This document shows positions 10,573-21,090 of a stretch of DNA of 64,000 nt, in pieces. This stretch comes from Cristatella mucedo. Its lineage: Eukaryota > Bryozoa > Phylactolaemata > Cristatellidae. The stretch's first letter is position 1. Every line of letters begins with the position of its first letter. A model generated the notes under the pieces. That model had not been told where the DNA came from, did not search any database, and worked only from the letters and a program-made list of their open reading frames with translations. The translations under genes were made by a program, and so were the position numbers. The stretch spans positions 9,847,001 through 9,911,000 of the forward strand of contig WPIO01000008.1 in the NCBI GenBank assembly GCA_009760855.2. The letters are read 5' to 3'.

Positions 10573-13500
10573 TAGATCTATCGAAAAAGTTCTCAAAAGG
10601 GAAAATCGTTTCATACCGAGTCAAGAAGACTAAAGAATATCGATGGTATAACTCAAAGTAAAAGTATTGTTTCAAGGTTTCATAAGTTTAAATTAGAATT
10701 TCTTGGAGCAAGTGGAAGACATGAGAAATTTGTTCTTAAAGGAAGAGACTATTCTGCAACAGAAAGTGATGATATCTTTAAAGTATAATACCAAGTTATA
10801 ATAGTGTATTAAAAAAGTCACAAAGAGATTTTCTTCATTTAAATTACAAACAAAAATATCAGTTCATTCATATCACAATCAAACTGATATTCATAGTCAA
10901 AGTGTTGTAACTGGTTCCAAATTAGTTGCATTTTTTAAAAGATCTGATTATACTAGTATTATTAAAGACCAATTTAAATCTTTAATAGAATCAATAGATA
11001 AAATTATTGATAAGAATCCAGGTTCTGGTTGGAGGTTGATTGGTATAAAACGTCTTGAGAATTATGTTTCAGAATATAATATTAGAGCTGGATCATCTTA
11101 TTTACCACTCCCAACTGGTTTAGCAAAGAAGCGTTGTTGTATTAATATAAAGAATAAAGATAAATACTGTGCGTTATGGTGTGTATTGAGATTCCTAAAT
11201 GCTATAAATGTACATCCAGAGAGATACATTGATTTGATTAATATATTAAGAACTAATTATCAAGAACTAAATGAACCCTTGTCACAACTTGAATGGCCTC
11301 TCAAAGTAATTGATATTAAGAAACTAGGTAAACTATTTACTGTTAGTTTAAATGTTTATGAATATAACGACAAATCAAGTGCATATCCTCTAAAAATTTT
11401 ATCAAGAAAATTAGAGATTACAGATAGGCATATTAATCTTTTATTGATAACTAAATCTGAAAAAGTCATTATGCATTGATAAAGAATTTTAGTGGACTAT
11501 GTAGAACACCTAATAAAGGCGGATCAATGTTTTATTGTCACGGGTATATGGATAAGTTATTTTCAGAGGAAAATTTTTAAAATCATTTAATTTTATGTAA
11601 AGGTCTTAACTCTAGTTATTCTAAATTAAAAATGCCTGGTATTGTTGAAAATAAGAAAACAGGAAGAACAAAAGATACTATGCTTTTGAATTTTAGCGAT
11701 CATGCAAAATTAATTATAACCCCATATGTTTGTTATGCAGATTTTGAGAGTTTGAATGCTAAAACATGTGATGTTTCCTATGAAAGTATGGTATCTAATA
11801 ATGTAAATCCAAATTATTGTAATAGTAAATTAACAACAGGTAAATGTAGTGACACATGCACAAATATGTTGCAAGTTCCATGTGGTTCGTGTGCAATTAT
11901 TCTTGATATTAATGGAAAAGTATTAATAGATAATGATATAAATGGAGGAAGACCTTGTATATTTTTAAATAGAGGTAGCGATTGTGTTTAGTTGCTTTTA
12001 GAATTTATAATGAATGTTTCAGGTGATTTGAAAAATAAGTTACTAGATCACACTGAAGCACCTATTATTTTTTATTATGACATTCGTAAACAGTTTAATG
12101 ATTCCACTAATTGTTGGATTTGTAAGATTAAATTTGATGTTAGGGAAAAGATAAATTTAAAATCAAGAGATCACTGTCATTTTACTGGTAAATTTAGAGG
12201 AGCAGCAAATAAGTTTTGCAATTCACTTGTTAGATTTCAAAAAAGTAGTTGGAAACTTCCTATCTTTAGTCACTATTTGAAAGAATATGACTCACATTTG
12301 ATTGTAAAAGGAATGTCAACATTTAGTCTTAGTTGTAAACCTGTTGCACATAATATGGAAAATTACATGTCAATGTCATTTGATGATTTTGAGTTAAAAT
12401 ATTCTTTTAATTTTATGAATAATGGTTTAAGTGATATTGTTACTTCATTAAAGAAAGCAAATTCAAACTTTGATGTTACAACTGGTGACTTTAAAGGACT
12501 ATATCCAAATATTGATACTAAGGTTCTTAAAGATGCTATAAGAAGAAAAGGTATTTATCCTTACGAGTATATGGACTCTTTTGATAAATTTAATGAGACC
12601 AAAATTCTAGATATTAAAGCATTTAATAGTAAACTTACTTTTGATAAAGCTATTACTACTGAAGACTATGAACATGCACTAAATGTATTTAAGCTTTTTA
12701 ACATGAAAGATTTAGGAGATTATTATGATATTTATCTATATGCAGAGGTTACACTTCTTGCTGATTGCTACGAAGCATATAGAAATAGTTTTATTGAATT
12801 GTTTAAGTTAGACCCTGCTCACTACTTATCAGCACCACATTATGCGTGGTCTTGTACTTTGTTTTACACACAATGTACAATAAAATTACTAGGTAAAAAG
12901 AAGGAGACTTACAGCTATATCAAAAGCTTAAGGAATCAATAGGAGGTGTTGTCTGTCAAGTAAGTAAAAGAATTTGTAAAGCTAATAGTACTAATCATAT
13001 TATGTATTGGGATGCTACAAGTTTATATCCAACAGTTATGATGTGGTGTTTACCTATTACAGAACCAATTGAAGATGATTTAAGTAAGTGGTCACTTGAA
13101 AAAATATTTGTCATTACCTGAAGATTCTAAAACAGGAATATTTGCTTATGTGATTTGGAGTAACCAAAGGAACTACATGATTTGCATACCGATTATCCTC
13201 TTTGTCCTGAAAGTAGGGTTGCTGATAATTCTGAGTTTTCAAGATACCAACAAAAGTTTTTATCAGGACCAAGCACTGTTCCAAAGTTGATTTGTGATTT
13301 TAATAATAAAACTAATTATCTAACACATTACAGATACTTTCAATTCGTTGTTAGTAAAGGATTGATACCAACTAAAATGCATAAAGTATAAAAATTCAAT
13401 CAAGAACCTTGGGCAAAACCATTCATTGATAAATGTGCAGCTAAAAAGATCGAATTTGAACGTAAAGTGATAGTTTCAAAAGAAATCTATATAAAGGTTT

Positions 13501-14332
13501 CATGTGTTAAATCTTTGGAAAAACATGTGAGAATGTAGAAAACAGAGCATGTGTTAGATTAGTAAATACTGGAACAGATAAGAATGATTCATTGTATAAT
13601 AAATAAATGAGAGATTCTAGACTTAAAGAAATTAGATGCTTTGATAAAACTCTAGTTGGTTTCGAACACTCAAGAAAGACTACACTTCTAAACAAACCAA
13701 TATTTATAGGTGTTGCAATTCTTGATTTATCAAAATTACATATGCAAAGGTTTTACTATGACACATTGAAAGCTAAGTTTAATGATAGATTAGGTTTATC
13801 ATACACTGATACTGATTCATTAGTTGTTGATATTAAAAGTGAAAACTTTGAGAAAGATATGTTTGATATTAAAGACTTGTTTCATAAAGATGAGTTTGGT
13901 AAATTTAAAGATGAAATGGATGGAGCAAAGATTGATGAATTCATCGCTTTAAGACCAAAACTATATTCTGCTGCTTCTACTAAACTAATTATGAAAGCAA
14001 AGGGTGCTCCAAAAAAAGTAATTAAGAATTCAAAGATAACTCATAATGAATATAGTCACTGCCTATCTACAGCGAATGATATTTATACAAATAATGGTAG
14101 TACTGTCGATTTTGATGAAACGCTTGATAGAGATTCCTATATAATGACACAAAGCAAACATAATGTTATTACAAAGAAACTTAAGAATAAATCACAATCA
14201 GCATTCGAATAAAAAAGTTATTGGTTAGACTGTGGTTGCTGTAGTTATGCATACGGTCATTACAAGATTGCAGAAGCATTAAACAATGGTACTAATCCAG
14301 GTCACTGTAATATTAGTGTAATATTAGTATAG
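10573..14332 (+). pseudogene. DNA polymerase B (Polinton protein-primed type), broken
   Basis: A family B polymerase of about 1,200 residues that would copy the viral genome. Visible in order are: the conserved Polinton N-terminal region (SYLPLPTGL, CINIKNK and ALWCVLRFLN at about 11.1-11.2 kb); Exo I YADFES (11733); a Cys/His insert CWIC...DHCHFTGKFRGAA (about 12.1-12.2 kb); Exo II around YLKEYDSHLIVKG (12.27 kb); the KGIYPYEYMDSFDKFNET segment; Pol motif A DATSLYPT (13.01 kb); motif B around FGKTCEN (13.51 kb); and motif C YTDTDS (13.80 kb). It ends with the YAYGHYKI region typical of the family. At least four frameshifts (near 11480, 12920, 13110 and 13500) and about eight in-frame stops break it. 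The start is uncertain; a TATAG motif lies at 10571-10577. Confidence 0.93.
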
Positions 14333-14485
14333 ATGCCGAAAAGAAAGATTGAAAATACTAAACCATTACCTGTAAAGAGAGATAGATTTTCAGATAAATC
14401 TAAAAAGAAATATGATTAAAAATTAGTTATTATACAAGAAGAAGTAGAACTATACGAGTCAATGGAGAAGTTAAATATGAATTAA
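14333..14485 (+). pseudogene. Small basic viral protein, one in-frame stop
   Basis: A 50-codon frame starting MPKRKIENTK one base after the polymerase stop. It is Lys/Arg-rich in the first half and Glu-rich in the second (IQEEVELYE). A TAA at 14417 splits it and could be a mutated CAA. I do not recognise the family. The position directly behind polB and the basic N-terminus would suit a DNA-associated protein, but that is only inference. Confidence 0.5.
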
Positions 14486-14509
14486 CAAAATTATTTTTAC
14501 TATTATAGG

Positions 14510-14785
14510 ATGGATCCCAAAGAAATCGATATTACCAGTTCTGATAGTGAGTCAGAGTATTAAGGGGATTCAATCGATTATCAAATGGAAACAGAATCTG
14601 AATCTGAGTCTTACGAGTCTGAGGCTTCATCTATCATTGAATCAGAATCTGAATCAGAAGTTGGAGAGTACCTAGAAGAATTTCTATTTGGAAAACAATA
14701 TGAAGATCTCACCGATAAGGAAGTTAAAGCATATGAAGAGTATCTTGAATCACTAATAAATAGCTCTGAATGTGAAGAGATTTAA
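14510..14785 (+). pseudogene. Acidic Ser/Glu-rich viral protein
   Basis: The start at 14510 follows a TATTATAGG motif directly. The product (about 91 codons) is dominated by Glu and Ser (ESESESYESEASS, then ESESESEVGEYLEE), ending LINSSECEEI. One TAA at 14561 interrupts it; downstream the frame is open from an internal Met at 14585. It has no recognisable domain. Its strongly acidic nature next to a basic protein and the tandem small genes is the only clue to a role. Confidence 0.55.
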
Positions 14786-14816
14786 TTAAGTAATTTTTTT
14801 TATCTTTGTAAAGAAA

Positions 14817-15044
14817 ATGGATTTTGATGAAAAATTTGAAAGGATTTTTAATTACAATGAATACATAGGTGGTGAAATACTTTATATTTTCATATATAAA
14901 TTTGATGACTATAACTCAGCAATTCATAAGTCAGAAGTCTATAAAGTTTTAAAAGGGTTAGACCCAAAAGTCATTGACATTCTTCTTGAGATTATAAAGC
15001 GCAAACAAAAGTTATATGATTTAGTGCCTCGCACATATTTTTAG
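14817..15044 (+). CDS. Small viral protein, tandem paralog 1
   Basis: Intact 75-codon frame, start directly after TTTGTAAAGAAA. The product MDFDEKFERIF...HKSEVYKVLKGLD ends in a helical, charged region (KVIDILLEIIKRKQK). It is the first of four neighbouring related genes; the second copy shares HKSEVYKVLK and LDPKVIDILLEI almost exactly. No known domain recognised. It may be an adaptor or regulatory protein amplified by local duplication. Confidence 0.7.
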   Translation: MDFDEKFERIFNYNEYIGGEILYIFIYKFDDYNSAIHKSEVYKVLKGLDPKVIDILLEIIKRKQKLYDLVPRTYF

Positions 15045-15120
15045 AGCAAATCCAGTTTTAACTCGTACAATTGGACCTGAAGATTTAAATTAAATAAAAA
15101 TGTTTATCTTTGTATAGAAA

Positions 15121-15354
15121 ATTGACTTTGATAGAAAATTTGAAAAGATTTTTGAAGATGATGGAAGTGAAATACTTTCTATTTGTCAACGTATATTAGG
15201 TAAATATCATGAAAAAGCGTTTCATAAATCAGAAGTCTATAAAGTTCTAAAAGAATTAGACCCAAAAGTTATTGACATTCTTCTTGAGATTAGAAAATAC
15301 AAAAAAGTTATTTCGTTTAGTAGTACACACACAAATATAATTTCAATTAAATAA
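15121..15354 (+). pseudogene. Small viral protein, tandem paralog 2 (start codon lost)
   Basis: An open frame of 77 codons collinear with paralog 1, preceded by the same promoter-like block (TTTGTATAGAAA). The start position reads ATT where the sister gene has ATG, so translation would have to begin elsewhere. It shares HKSEVYKVLK and LDPKVIDILLEI with its neighbour. The C-terminus differs (ISFSSTHTNIISIK). Confidence 0.65.
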
Positions 15355-15377
15355 AATTATCTTTTCATATATAGAAA

Positions 15378-15640
15378 ATGATGTCTCAAGAATTTTAAGT
15401 TGTGAACAATCTAGAGAAATGGCAGTTAAGATCTGTTTTCAAAAACTTAAAGGCCAAGATCAACGCATAGTTAAACATTTACTAGACAAACTCATTCCAG
15501 ATATTGATAGTTCTTATATTAGTATTATTATAGATATATGTGATACATGTGATAAACCAATGGAGAGTCATAGTAAGATAAATGAGATGCTTGAAGAGGC
15601 AAATAAAAAATCTAAAACACCAAAAACAAACCAGGAGTAA
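15378..15640 (+). pseudogene. Small viral protein, tandem paralog 3 (frameshifted start)
   Basis: The block TATATAGAAAATG precedes the gene, but a base is missing right after the ATG, so the start codon is out of frame with the rest. The body (VSRILSCEQ, MAVKICFQKLKG, then IPDIDSSYISIIIDIC) is related to the N-terminus of paralog 4, which begins MDIARIL, and has the same plan as paralogs 1-2. From the internal Met at 15419 it stays open to 15640. Function unknown. Confidence 0.6.
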
Positions 15641-15669
15641 TAATTAATTAAACAAATATTACATAGAAA

Positions 15670-15899
15670 ATGGATATTGCAAGAATTTTAGCTGATAACT
15701 ATGGTACAGTATATGCATTTAAAGTTTGTATTAGACTTTTTAGAAATACTGATGAAAGTGATGAAAAACTAACTCATTATGTAAATAAACTTCCTGTTTC
15801 ATTTGTAGAAAAGGTAATTAAAATATGTGATATATATAGGATGAAATAGATAAGAGTGAAGATTTGGAAAATTCTATATATGATAGTATTTTTGATTAA
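15670..15899 (+). pseudogene. Small viral protein, tandem paralog 4 (late frameshift)
   Basis: Starts MDIARILADN after ACATAGAAA. Its FVEKVIKICDIY segment corresponds to YISIIIDICDTC of paralog 3. A one-base deletion near 15838 gives an early stop at 15849; the original acidic tail (EDLENSIYDSIFD) is readable in the next frame to 15899. Unknown function. Confidence 0.6.
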
Positions 15900-15944
15900 C
15901 TCATTTGGTTTATTCTTGTATTTTATTTTTTTATTATATAGGAA

Positions 15945-16424
15945 ATGGAAGCAGTTACTGACCCAATGCTAGCAACTACTGCAGTAGCACTTAAATCTTA
16001 TGTTGATTATCTTGTTAGGTCAAGAATGACAGCATATGACGAGAAAAAACTCAGTTATGATATTTCACTTATGACTGATGAGTCTGTTAAGCAATTCTAT
16101 CTTGATGAGGCAGACGTTGAAGCACAAAAAATAATTACTGCAGGTCAAACTGAAGTTCTATCAGGTCTTGAGGAAAGAGTTAGATCTAAAGTTGATGCTC
16201 TACTCGATGATCCTAGTGAGATTGCTGATTATACAACTTGGATTGCATCACAACTTCTATCAATGTCTACAGTCGTATCTGGAGTATCTGGTGTTAAACC
16301 TGACATCACTGGAATTGTTAAAGATGAATGTTAGGCAGTTTTACCAAGTATTACTGATGGTAAGAGTTTAAAACAAAAGGCAGCTGAGGCAGCACTAGGA
16401 CAACCCGATCCAAGTGTAGTTTAA
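15945..16424 (+). pseudogene. Unknown viral protein, ~159 codons, one in-frame TAG
   Basis: The start follows TATATAGGAA directly. The product is mainly helical by composition, with a hydrophobic middle part (TTWIASQLLSMSTVVSGVSG). A TAG at 16332 interrupts it after KDEC; the frame then runs on open for 30 codons to TAA at 16424. I do not recognise a family. A membrane-associated or scaffold role is possible but unsupported. Confidence 0.55.
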
Positions 16425-16460
16425 TTAAATTGAATAAAATATAAAAACAATATATAGAAG

Positions 16461-16712
16461 ATGAACATCGAGACAAGAAGTAAAGACTGTCTTGAAGAAG
16501 CACAAGGGCAGCAGCATTCAAACTTTAAAATCTGTTCTTATCCAATGGGCAGAATGGTAGACATCAGATTAACTTTGCTAGATGCTGTAAAACTAGTATT
16601 AAAACATAAAGCACTTAGAATTAATCAATCCGATCCAAAAATAGCAAATATATTTGCTAAAGTTAAATATGGTTCAATCTTTGAAGAGTTCCTTAAAGAC
16701 TTAAAAATATAA
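16461..16712 (+). CDS. Unknown small viral protein, 83 aa
   Basis: Intact frame; the start follows ATATATAGAAG directly. The product MNIETRSKDCLEE... contains a helical C-terminal half (LTLLDAVKLVLKHKAL, ending FEEFLKDLKI). It has no signal peptide or membrane segment and no family recognised. It is one of the few viral genes here with no lesion. Confidence 0.6.
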   Translation: MNIETRSKDCLEEAQGQQHSNFKICSYPMGRMVDIRLTLLDAVKLVLKHKALRINQSDPKIANIFAKVKYGSIFEEFLKDLKI

Positions 16713-16723
16713 AAAATAAATAG

Positions 16724-16840
16724 TATGAGATCTGAAGCTTACTCTAAAAAAATAGAACTAACTAAACATATGAAAGAAGCAGGAAAGAGTTTTGATATAC
16801 CTGAAGAATTTATTAAAGAGACTATGTATTGGAAGATTTA
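16724..16840 (+). CDS. Very small viral ORF, 38 aa, overlapping the fibre gene end
   Basis: MRSEAYSKKIELTKHMKEAG... ending ETMYWKI. Its TAA (16838-16840) overlaps the stop codon of the leftward gene exactly. It has charged, helical composition. It is supported only by position and by matching viral codon use, so it may be fortuitous. Confidence 0.35.
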
Positions 16841-18205
16841 AATAGGTACATCTTCAGCAGGATCATATCCAGTTGTAGGAGGTGTTTGATATATAATGCC
16901 ACCTGCAACTGCAGGAGGCATTTCATCTATATAACCACCAATGAAAGGTAAACCACTACCTGAAGACCATTCATCTGTCGCACTATCATATTCATATGGA
17001 GACATATTTTGTGATGATTTTGAATACTTTATACTATTAACTAACAAAATCTCAATATAATAATAATAATAATAATAATATTGCAATTGATAAAGCGCCC
17101 TCAGAGAACTTAATCTCTTTCTAGGCGCTTTACATTTGCTGCAAAGTGATACGCAATAGAATAGTAAGTAAAATCATGCTTGAAAAACAAACAAAATGAA
17201 TCCAAATCAGTTGGTGCTGAAATAGTTCCATAATTCAAAACAGGATAAATAAGATTGAAAGCAATTGTTTTTGTTTTTTCTCTATTGAAAATTGTTAAAT
17301 TAAACATAGATTCGCTTAATACTAACATATGATTATTTTCAATGTTATAATACTTTATATAAGTAAATCAGAAGAATATATCGATTTGGAGAATTAAATT
17401 TATAGTTACATTTTGAAAACAAGATATCACTATCGAATTGTTTTTTATACGTATACTAATTCTTAATACTACAACTCTATAGTTTACTCTTGTTCTATTA
17501 TCATATTTTAATAAAAATGAATTATTAATGTTTGCTCTATTATATATCATATATCTAGTTTCACTATCAATATCATTAATAACTCCATTAGTTGTCTTAT
17601 CAATATCTTTTATTTTTATTTGAATTCTTGAGTGTACTGATTTTTTTATGTTAATATCTGATAGCTTTGCTAAAACTTGTTGACCATTAGTAGAAGAAGA
17701 AAATGCTTGCGTTGGTGTACATATATTATTCACACTATTTGCAATTAAACTACCCCAATAACCTATACAACCAGTATTACTTATAAATGTTCTAACAAAT
17801 GGTAAGCTTCCAAATTTCAAATAAAAATGATGTATGTACTTATTCGCAATTATATCAGTTGGAGAATAATTATTAAAATTTGGTTCTCTTCTATTCATTA
17901 TTAGTCTTTCAACACTTACATTTCCATTAATGGTTTCATCTTGTTTATAAATTCTTGTTTTTGTATCAACATATTTTTTGTTGCAACATCTCTTCCATTA
18001 ACAGGATCTAATATTCTTACATATTTTTTGAGTTTGCAGATAAATTATCAGTTATATGTTGGTCAGAATCTTTTCTTAGGTAATTATTATCAGCAAACGA
18101 TGCATTAACTGTTTCTAATGTATCAACAGTTTCTCCAAAATTTATTATTCTGTTTGTCACAAAATCTAACTTTCCATCCATTTGTAAATCTTTTCTAGAG
18201 AGCAT
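16838..18205 (-). pseudogene. Tail-fibre-like viral protein 2, interrupted
   Basis: Reads leftward from MLSRKDLQMDGKLDF. The N-terminal part holds the repeat type seen in phage tail fibres (a Gly/Asp-Asn stretch, RIINFG, later RILDPVNGRDVATK). The middle (17368-17898) is Tyr/Asn/Ile-rich beta-type sequence. The C-terminal part is Pro/Gly-rich (SGSGLPFIGGYIDEMPP, ending DPAEDVPI). Frameshifts break it, and a CR1/L2-type retrotransposon end (17055-17200) sits inside the coding sequence near its 3' end. By family resemblance it would be a host-attachment fibre. Its stop overlaps that of the small rightward gene. Confidence 0.65.
17055..17200 (-). repeat. CR1/L2-type retrotransposon 3' end inserted in the viral element
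   Basis: A (TAA)n tail and about 120 bp of 3' UTR, nearly identical to the host copy at 7660-7803 (shared block CTTTACATTTGCTGCAAAG). The match stops abruptly after AAACAAAATGAA, where viral coding sequence resumes. This shows that the virus resided in the germline while the retrotransposon was active. Confidence 0.9.
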
Positions 18206-18206
18206 T

Positions 18207-19951
18207 TTAATATATTGCTATATAAACAGTTACAGTTATTGTTTTATCAAATAACTCTTGTCCAGATATAATTGGTGAACCTTCTACTAATCTGTTATTT
18301 GAATCAATAATATAACTTCCAAATAATTGTAATGAATAACTAGCATTTGTTCCTGCTGGTGAAAAAGGAATTAACATTCTTAGTGAACCATCTGGAGCAG
18401 CATACATCGTTGAAATTACAAATAAAGATCTTGTAGGGAGATTGATAGTCAGAAGTAGTTTTCCATTTTCCTTGATAGTTCGTTTCATAAACATTTGTTG
18501 ATTGTGATAAATCTATTATTCCATTAAATATTATTTTTGCAAAATTTCTATCAGATATTTTATTTAGATAACCAAGATTAACACCATCAGTTGGATTAAC
18601 AGGATCATTTACATTTCTAATACAATTATTTTGCATATCTAAATTACCATTAACTGTTCCACCATGTAAATTAAGAAAGTTGTCATCTATATGCTTTTTA
18701 TTTGGAACAGTATAATCTAAGTCTGGATTTCCACCAGCATATGGAAATGTAACTTTGATACCACCATTTACAACTAGATTTCCTCTAATTGTTCAACCTT
18801 TAAGTGGTAATTTAGAATCAGTATAATCCTTCATCGCAGCATCACTAGGATTTATAGGATTAGCAAGATCTAATATTCTAAAATTATTCATATTAATATC
18901 TCCATCATTTGTAGTTATCTAGAAATCTTAGTAACAAAATTCGTATCTATATACTTTCTATTTACTATATCACTAGTATCAACAGGATCAACTAAATTCT
19001 TTAAAAGATTATTATCCATATTTAGATTTCTACCTAGTATATCACCAGTTTTCTTAATACAATCCTGTGATGTTTTTCCTCTACTTCTTTTTCCTAAAAT
19101 TTCTATGCAATACTAACAATAAAATCTATAAAGTAATTCCACTAGCAACTGTAAACTTATCAATAGCATATCTACACGTCCCATCAATGTTAATTATTAA
19201 AACTACTGTACCACTTACACCATAAGTATTATCACTAGTTAATTCTACATAAGAATTAGTTTTATTAGTTGCATACCATAATAAAATTAGGTAATACTCC
19301 TGGAAAGAATGTTTTAAGATTATTTGTATAGGCTACAATGTCTCCAGTAGCTGCAACAACAGGTATATCACCAGGTGTAATTTGTTTATGTTGAAATTAA
19401 TTTCCTGTACTTCCAGTAGTAGTAATATTTAAACCTAATATATCAAGATAGAATATACTTAGATAAGTACCATTCAAACCTAAGTAACTAACTGTTACTT
19501 GTTTATTGTTATCAACATATTTTTTTGTTGCTACGTCAGAAACTTTTGCATTAATAAGATTCTTATTTCCCATATCAATACTTGCCATTGCTTTACCTTG
19601 AAATACTGCTGTCATACTTTTTAATAATCCATAGTTTATTACTTTATATGGTCTTTGATCTAAATAGACAGTTCCATCTGCTGAATTACCAGATATACCA
19701 ACAACATTTTTACAATTCAATTGTGATTTCATTACTGCATCTTTTTTAGGTAGTAAATCTGTTAGACTTTATGCTTTTGCTATTTTTCCTGAAGGATCAC
19801 AAATAAAATTATTACCAGCACTTGAACTAAGAGCATAATCTAGTCTTATAGCATCACCACTATTAACAGGAAATCCTAAATTAGTTATTCTATTATTATT
19901 TGCATCAAGATTAGTAAAAATGTTACCATTGACTTTCTTTACTTTTTCCAT
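18207..19951 (-). pseudogene. Tail-fibre-like viral protein 1 (repeat modules), broken
   Basis: Starts MEKVKKVNGNIFTNLDANNN and holds at least five copies of a module of the form NGNLDMxNNxIxNVxDPVNPxDAVxxxYL, for example NNRITNLGFPVNSGDA, NKNLINAKVSDVATKKYVD and NNCIRNVNDPVNPTDG. These are classic phage tail-fibre/adhesin repeats. The N-terminus resembles that of the rightward fibre gene at 33528. The C-terminal ~90 residues look like a beta-rich knob (SLQLFGSYIIDS, TVTVYIAIY). Several frameshifts and stops break it. By analogy it would bind the host-cell receptor. The next leftward gene starts within 2 bases of its stop. Confidence 0.75.
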
Positions 19952-19963
19952 TACTTATAATAT
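19952..19963. promoter_or_regulatory. Divergent promoter, 12 bp
   Basis: Only TACTTATAATAT separates the start codon of the leftward fibre gene (19951) from that of the rightward gene (19964). Both must be driven from overlapping AT-rich TATA-type elements, as at 23837-23857 and 34805-34814. Confidence 0.55.
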
Positions 19964-20320
19964 ATGATGAAAAAAGTAAAAAGAGGTAAAGGTCTAGGGG
20001 AAGAAGATATAAAAAGTGGAGTTAAAACAACTAAAGATGTTAGTGAAAAAGTAGTTACAAAACTTGCTCCTAAACTTGCTGCAAGATTATCATTAGCCGC
20101 TTCTGAAAAGATTGCATCAGTAGTACCTAAAGTCTTACAATCTCTTAAATTAATTGGTGCAGGTGCAAATGTATTAGGTGGATTTCTTAGTGGATTTGCA
20201 GGAACAGTTGATCTATCTTTATTTGTAAAAGGAATAGTAGATGATATTTTTTCTGGTAAATACGGACAAGTATTCTGGAAAACAATGACAGAAAAAAGAG
20301 GGATTACAAAAGATGATTGA
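19964..20320 (+). CDS. Viral hydrophobic protein, 118 aa
   Basis: Intact. The basic N-terminus (MMKKVKRGKGLG) is followed by an amphipathic helical region and a long hydrophobic, Gly-rich stretch (LIGAGANVLGGFLSGFAGTV) that could span or disrupt a membrane. It ends EKRGITKDD. Its layout recalls membrane-active capsid-interior proteins, but no family is proven. The stop overlaps the next start (GATGATTGA), so the two genes are likely translated from one message. Confidence 0.65.
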   Translation: MMKKVKRGKGLGEEDIKSGVKTTKDVSEKVVTKLAPKLAARLSLAASEKIASVVPKVLQSLKLIGAGANVLGGFLSGFAGTVDLSLFVKGIVDDIFSGKYGQVFWKTMTEKRGITKDD

Positions 20321-20662
20321 ATCTTTAGAAATAGGTCTTGTTATTAATGACGTATTACTTATAGCAGAAAAAGATAATTATCCTTGGCAATGGAATCCTA
20401 GTCACTATTAAAGTGAAGTGTTTGGTCAAGAAGTAAATTGGGACGCTACACAGTTAGATCTTAAATCTTTGTCTAAGAATTTCTTAGAGGTTAGGTCAGG
20501 AGGTTGTATTCCTGTTATACCTGCTATGGTTATGGCAATTGCTGCAGCAGTAGGAACTGCAGGAATGCTATTTCAATTACTGTTGCTGTTGCAAATCTAA
20601 TAAAAAAGTCAATTGATACTACTATGGTTTCAGCAAAATCTCCACCCATGCGAACTCATTGA
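20313..20662 (+). pseudogene. Viral membrane-type protein, broken
   Basis: Overlaps the previous gene by 8 bases. A soluble N-terminus (NYPWQWNPSHY, stop, then VNWDATQLDLKSLSKNF) precedes a hydrophobic segment (IPVIPAMVMAIAAAVGTAG). A TAA at about 20409 and a frameshift near 20570 interrupt it; the other frame continues with a hydrophobic, then Lys/Ser-rich end (AVANLIKKSIDTT). Function unknown, probably virion or membrane associated. Confidence 0.5.
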
Positions 20663-20669
20663 GAAAAAA

Positions 20670-20750
20670 ATGGATGCACTAAATTTACAAAGTGAAAGGT
20701 TAAGAAATGCAATTGAAGATTTGAATGAAATGGCCGAAGCAATTAATTAA
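20670..20750 (+). CDS. Very small viral ORF, 26 aa helical peptide
   Basis: MDALNLQSERLRNAIEDLNE..., a fully amphipathic helix with heptad spacing. The stop overlaps the lead-in of the following gene (AATTAAGGAATG). It may be a genuine small protein or the intact end of a longer damaged gene. Confidence 0.35.
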   Translation: MDALNLQSERLRNAIEDLNEMAEAIN

Positions 20751-20753
20751 GGA

Positions 20754-21090
20754 ATGGATATTGATGTGTTGGGTAAAGTGCAGAAAAGTGAAGTAAATAA
20801 TCGATTGAGATACACTCAAAAAGAAAGAAAACTAGTGAAAGAGGGTGGAGTAGATTTTGCACCTGAATTGAAAAGAGATATTAAAAAGTAGAAGCAACTT
20901 CTCTCGGTCGAAAAAAGGAATGCAATTATAAAGCTCAGTCAGCGATGTTGCTTTCTGTACTTTATTCTAGGAGTGCTACTCCAGAAGAGATTGATAGAGA
21001 AGTTAAAAAGTTACTTACTGAGTTAAAGAAACGTTTTAGAAATTATAAGTCTGTATATTTAACTAATTTTTTGTCTTCATCTATACAATA
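20754..21090 (+). pseudogene. Unknown charged viral protein, frameshifted
   Basis: Starts MDIDVLGKVQKSEVNNR; Lys/Glu-rich and helical. It meets a TAG at 20889 in this frame, while the neighbouring frame continues with the same character (SAMLLSVLYSR, TPEEIDREVKKLLTELKK) to 21090. Its end overlaps the end of the leftward HNH endonuclease by about 50 bases. No family recognised. Confidence 0.45.
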
